This document shows positions 60,618 through 64,000 of a DNA stretch of 64,000 bases, in pieces. The notes beneath the pieces were generated by a model. It searched no databases and was not told the DNA's origin. It saw only the letters and a list, made by a program, of their open reading frames with translations. Within the stretch, counting starts at the first letter, position 1. Every line of letters begins with the position of its first letter. Both the position numbers and the translations under genes were made by a program. The stretch comes from Paenibacillus sp. HGH0039 (GTDB lineage: Bacteria > Bacillota > Bacilli > Paenibacillales > NBRC-103111): assembly GCF_000411255.1 (NCBI RefSeq), contig NZ_KE150412.1, forward strand, positions 673,609-737,608. Direction: 5' to 3'.

Positions 60618-61466
60618 CTAAGATTTAATAAATACGATGCCCACTGTCTGAGGACCGCAATGACTGGAAACCACACATCCGGTTTCCGTAATCTCAATCC
60701 GTTTGACACCCGTTTCCTGCAGAAGGCGGGCACGTACAAGCTCCGCTTCCTCCTGCGCCATGGAATGCGTGACGAACAGGACATCCGGGTCCATCTCGTG
60801 CTTGAAGGCCAGCGCGTTGTCCACCAGCTGTTCCAGCGCTTTCTCCCTCTTACCACGCACTTTGGAAGTTAGAATCATGGAACCGTCCTTGACTTGCACG
60901 ACCGGACGGATTTTCAGCAGGCTTCCGAAAAAAGCCTGTAAGCTGGTGCAACGTCCGCCTTTATGCAAATAATCCAGCGTATCGATAATGAATTCCGTGC
61001 TCACCTTCGGAATGAACGATTTTACCATGGCTTCGATCTCCGCCGCACTGCGTTCCTGCTTGGCCGCTTCCACGGCTTTGCAGATCAGAATGCCGATGCC
61101 GGTAGCCAGGTTGCGGGAATCGATGACGGTTACCCGTCCTTCCGGAAAGAGGTCGGACGTTAACACGGCATTCTGATAAGTCGAGGAGACTTCGGAAGAA
61201 AGCCCGATATAGACGATATCGAAGCCCTGTTCGATATGAGGCCGGAACGCTTTCTCGAAGTCGGCCGGCGACGGAGCCGCCGTCTTGGGCAGCTTGCCCG
61301 ACTGTTCGACTTTCCGGTACAGGACCTCCGGTGTAATGTCCACCCCGTCCCGGTAAGAATCGTCGCCGAAGACGACATAAAGGGGAACGACGCCGATTTC
61401 GTTTTCCTTCAAATAGTGCGGATTTAAATCATTCGTGCTGTCCGTAAAAATTTTAATGGGCGCCAC
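60618..61466 (-). CDS. DegV-family fatty-acid-binding protein (FakB-like) 1
   Basis: 282 residues with the same motif order as its neighbour: KIFTDSTNDLNPHYLKENEI, KTAAPSPADFEKAF, IGLSSEVSSTYQNAVLTSDL, TVIDSRNLATGIGIL and LHKGGRCTSLQAFFG. The usual Arg-Leu after GGR is replaced by Cys-Thr. The start is GTG with GGAGGA upstream. No FakA kinase gene is adjacent. Confidence 0.9.
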   Translation of the reverse strand: MAPIKIFTDSTNDLNPHYLKENEIGVVPLYVVFGDDSYRDGVDITPEVLYRKVEQSGKLPKTAAPSPADFEKAFRPHIEQGFDIVYIGLSSEVSSTYQNAVLTSDLFPEGRVTVIDSRNLATGIGILICKAVEAAKQERSAAEIEAMVKSFIPKVSTEFIIDTLDYLHKGGRCTSLQAFFGSLLKIRPVVQVKDGSMILTSKVRGKREKALEQLVDNALAFKHEMDPDVLFVTHSMAQEEAELVRARLLQETGVKRIEITETGCVVSSHCGPQTVGIVFIKS

Positions 61467-61513
61467 GAGACTTCCTCCCTGCTCTGCGATAACAATTTCT
61501 CGTTCTATCTCGC

Positions 61514-62236
61514 TTACAGCACCTTACCCAGGAATTCCTTCGTCCGGGCATGCTGCGGGTTCGAGAACACTTCTTCCGGTCTGCCCTGTTCGACGATGAC
61601 GCCCCCGTCCATGAAGACGACGCGGTCGCCTACTTCGCGGGCAAATCCCATTTCATGCGTGACGACGACCATGGTCATGCCGTCTTTCGCCAGCTTTTTC
61701 ATGACGTCGAGCACCTCGCCGACCATCTCGGGATCGAGCGCGGAGGTGGGCTCGTCGAACAGCATGACGTCGGGGGACATCGCAAGCGCGCGGGCGATCG
61801 CGATCCGCTGCTTCTGTCCTCCGGACAACTGGGCCGGATAAGCGCCGGCTTTTTCCGCCAATCCTACTTTACGGAGCAGATCGGCCGCGGTTTCATTCGC
61901 CTCGCTCACCGACATTTTTTTCAGCTTGCGCGGAGCAAGCGTAATATTGTCTTTGACCGACAGATGGGGGAACAGATTGAACTGCTGGAACACCATGCCC
62001 ATCTTCTGCCGGACGGAATTGATATCCGTCTTCTTGTTCGTAATGGAAATACCCTCGAAGAGGATTTCGCCGTCGGTCGGCACTTCCAGCAGATTGAGAC
62101 AGCGCAGGAACGTGCTTTTGCCCGAGCCGGAAGGCCCGATGACAACGACGACTTCGCCTTTTTCAATCTCGATATCGATTCCGTTCAGCACGTTTAATTT
62201 CCCGAAATGTTTATGAAGATTCGTAATGTTAAGCAT
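61514..62236 (-). CDS. Polar amino acid ABC transporter, ATPase
   Basis: 240-residue GlnQ/HisP-type ATPase. Walker A is GPSGSGKST, the signature is [17 protein letters not shown] and Walker B is [13 protein letters not shown]. The H-loop is [13 protein letters not shown]. The start overlaps the permease by eight bases. The pair serves the binding protein encoded upstream; specificity is not readable. Confidence 0.92.
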   Translation of the reverse strand: MLNITNLHKHFGKLNVLNGIDIEIEKGEVVVVIGPSGSGKSTFLRCLNLLEVPTDGEILFEGISITNKKTDINSVRQKMGMVFQQFNLFPHLSVKDNITLAPRKLKKMSVSEANETAADLLRKVGLAEKAGAYPAQLSGGQKQRIAIARALAMSPDVMLFDEPTSALDPEMVGEVLDVMKKLAKDGMTMVVVTHEMGFAREVGDRVVFMDGGVIVEQGRPEEVFSNPQHARTKEFLGKVL

Positions 62237-62918
62237 TCGACTTCGTCAGCCTCCTTTCGAGCATTCCGACGAGCTTGGACAGCGTCAGGGTAATGACCAG
62301 ATAAATAAAAGCGGCGATGATCAGCGGTTCGAACGGAAGCGACAGGCTTCCTTTGACCGTGTCCGCGTTGAACATCAGTTCGTTGAGGCCGATGACCGAT
62401 ACGATCGACGTTTCCTTGATCACGACGACCAGCTCGTTTCCGAGCGCCGGCAGTACGGTGCGGAACGCCTGGGGAATCACGACAAGACGCATCGCCATCC
62501 ACGGCTTCATCCCGAGGGAGCGAGCCGCTTCCATCTGCCCTTTGTCCACGGACTGGATGCCCGCGCGCATAATTTCAGCCACATAGGCCGTACTGTTGAG
62601 TCCGAGCGTAATGACGGCTGCGGTAAATTCTCCGCCGTACTCTTCGAGAAACGGGAACGGGGGAAAATGAAAATCCGGAATAAACTGCGGCAGCGCATAA
62701 TACACGAGGAAAATTTGAATAATGATCGGTGTTCCCCGGAAAAACTCGATATACGCCGTAGCCAGCCACCGCAGCGGCCAGATACCGGACAAACGGAGCA
62801 GGCTCATGCCCGTCCCGAAAATCGCTCCCAAAATGACGGTAATCACGGACAGAAGCAGCGTAACCTTCGTTCCGTCCACAAAATAATGCCCGTATTCGTT
62901 TAAAAATGAAAAATTCAT
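62229..62918 (-). CDS. Polar amino acid ABC transporter, permease
   Basis: 229 residues with five or six helices and the HEQRA-type loop [19 protein letters not shown]. The EAA-like loop is [29 protein letters not shown] precedes the ATG. A hairpin with T run between it and the binding-protein gene should lower its expression relative to the receptor. Confidence 0.92.
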   Translation of the reverse strand: MNFSFLNEYGHYFVDGTKVTLLLSVITVILGAIFGTGMSLLRLSGIWPLRWLATAYIEFFRGTPIIIQIFLVYYALPQFIPDFHFPPFPFLEEYGGEFTAAVITLGLNSTAYVAEIMRAGIQSVDKGQMEAARSLGMKPWMAMRLVVIPQAFRTVLPALGNELVVVIKETSIVSVIGLNELMFNADTVKGSLSLPFEPLIIAAFIYLVITLTLSKLVGMLERRLTKSNA

Positions 62919-62993
62919 GGGCTGTTAACTCCTCCTTAAGTGCGGATGGACACCGCTAATTATACAATTTCTAACCACCTTGTGACCATCCCT

Positions 62994-63026
62994 GAAAAAA
63001 GAAAATAGCGGAGGGTTCTCCGCTAT
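62994..63026 (-). terminator. Intercistronic attenuating terminator
   Basis: Minus strand stem ATAGCGGAG/CTCCGCTAT with a four-base loop and a T-rich tail, between the receptor gene and the permease. Confidence 0.75.
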
Positions 63027-63065
63027 CTCACATTTATTGCAGTTACCGGTCCGATGACCTTGCGC

Positions 63066-63881
63066 TTACTCGGCTTCCACTTGGCTGGTGGCTTCGGTTA
63101 CGAACTGATCGATCTTCTTCTCGGCGATCAGACGGTCGATCGTCTTGTTCACCAGGTCGATCTTGTCTTGGCTGCCTTTCTTGAAAGCAACCGCGGAACC
63201 CGCTTCTTCAACCGTCGGAGTCGCTTCGGCGATCACGATGCTCTTGTCGCGGTTTACGTGGGAAGTCGCAACCGGAAGCTCGATGATCGCGGCGTCGGCA
63301 TTCTTGTTTTTCAGCTCAAGCACGATGTCGGTAATTTTGCTTAGTGTTTTGATTTTGGCGTCCTTGATTTGTTCTTTGGCTACCGTCTCTTGAATGGAAG
63401 CTTTCTGAACGACGATCCGCTTGCCCGCCAAACTTTCCATCGTCTTGTACTTGTCTTTGTCTTCCGCGCGGACAACGATCATCTGCTTCGCGGTGTAATA
63501 CGTTTTGGAGAAATCAACGTTCTTCTTGCGCTCCTCGGTAGGCGTCATTCCGGAAAGGATCATATCCACGTTGCCGGATTGAAGCGCCGGAAGAAGACCG
63601 TCGAACTTCATGTCCTTGATTTCCAGCTCGGCTCCCATGTCTTTCGCGATTTCTTTCGCGATCATGATGTCGAAGCCGATGATTTCGTCTTTGCCGTTCG
63701 TCGATTTGTGGAATTCATACGGCGGGTAATCCGCGCTCGTCCCCAAGATAAGCTTCTTCGCAGGTGCTGTTGTTTGAGCGCCGCCGGCTGCATCTTTCGG
63801 TGTTTCGGTTTTTTTGCCGCATGCAGCTATGAGGCTCATTGTCAGTACAAGGGCGATAAGTGTCAGTCCCCATTTTTTCAT
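63066..63881 (-). CDS. Polar amino acid-binding lipoprotein
   Basis: 271-residue SBP_bac_3 receptor from the ATG at 63881, which has AAAGGAG upstream; a longer frame to 63902 is rejected. Lipobox IAAC. Family features are GTSADYPPYEF, IIGFDIMIAKEIAKDMGAEL, LQSGNVDMILSGMTPTEERK and VDFSKTYY. It captures a polar or charged amino acid for the ATPase and permease encoded downstream. First gene of the operon. Confidence 0.93.
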   Translation of the reverse strand: MKKWGLTLIALVLTMSLIAACGKKTETPKDAAGGAQTTAPAKKLILGTSADYPPYEFHKSTNGKDEIIGFDIMIAKEIAKDMGAELEIKDMKFDGLLPALQSGNVDMILSGMTPTEERKKNVDFSKTYYTAKQMIVVRAEDKDKYKTMESLAGKRIVVQKASIQETVAKEQIKDAKIKTLSKITDIVLELKNKNADAAIIELPVATSHVNRDKSIVIAEATPTVEEAGSAVAFKKGSQDKIDLVNKTIDRLIAEKKIDQFVTEATSQVEAE

Positions 63882-64000
63882 GGCAAGTGCTCCTTTATTC
63901 AAAATAGTTTATTAACGCAGGGTCAATTCAAAAAAGAACATGACTTAGTATACCGAAATCGCTTCTTTTATGCAAGATGCTTTATGAAAATGCTTTTTAA

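Overview
The window looks like the chromosome of a Paenibacillus-type firmicute. It is moderately GC-rich and has strong AGGAGG-type ribosome sites with frequent GTG and TTG starts. It carries a YesM-type sensor kinase, a SAM (S-box) and a TPP riboswitch, a Bacillus-like gnt regulon with CcpA-type cre sites, MntR-like operators, HelD, DegV-family proteins and many intrinsic terminators. I see no rRNA, tRNA, CRISPR array, prophage or intact transposase gene.

Layout. 0-5 kb: a two-component system (response regulator cut by the window edge, then a YesM kinase) divergent from a GH38 alpha-mannosidase. 5.3-9 kb: an esterase, then metNIQ behind a SAM riboswitch. 9-11 kb: a sugar isomerase/epimerase and a Gfo/Idh/MocA dehydrogenase. 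11.2-16.2 kb: gluconate genes in the order gnd, gntR, gntP, gntK, with GntR-type operators and cre candidates. 16.5-22.7 kb: a small orphan protein, then a TPP-riboswitch operon (binding protein, thiamine-binding YqgV-type protein, permease, ATPase, TatD-like hydrolase, Tag) and a patatin. 22.9-26.7 kb: mntABCD behind MntR-like sites. 26.8-32 kb: two small proteins, udk, an MFS pump, an unknown protein, an M29 aminopeptidase and an aldo/keto reductase remnant. 32.3-40.7 kb: an IF-3 paralogue, a multidomain L,D-transpeptidase, a 43-residue protein, a PH-domain protein, a DUF3900-like protein, a polytopic transporter, and an ArsR/NADPH-quinone-reductase pair. 40.7-42.4 kb: a more AT-rich ECF sigma/anti-sigma pair framed by inverted repeats. 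42.6-47 kb: ung-topB and an N-acetylglucosamine-kinase-like protein. 47.1-51.5 kb: a tightly overlapping nosD-L-Y-F operon with a YtkA-like lipoprotein and a TlpA/ResA protein but no nosZ. 52-56 kb: a LacI regulator with a GH31 alpha-glucosidase. 56-64 kb: a phosphodiesterase, a MOSC protein, HelD, two DegV proteins and a polar amino acid ABC transporter.

How the genes work together. Most of the window is nutrient acquisition with visible local control: methionine by SAM, thiamine or its pyrimidine by TPP, manganese by MntR, gluconate by GntR plus CcpA, and glycosides by LacI or YesMN. The least conventional parts are the inverted-repeat-bounded sigma/anti-sigma island with a nearby 54-bp perfect hairpin of the same repeat, the nos accessory operon without a local nosZ, tandem dyads with a 21-bp centre spacing at about 34.76 kb, and several very small genes with good ribosome sites. 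I found no clear defence system. The strongest candidate for something undescribed is the 40.73-42.41 kb island.
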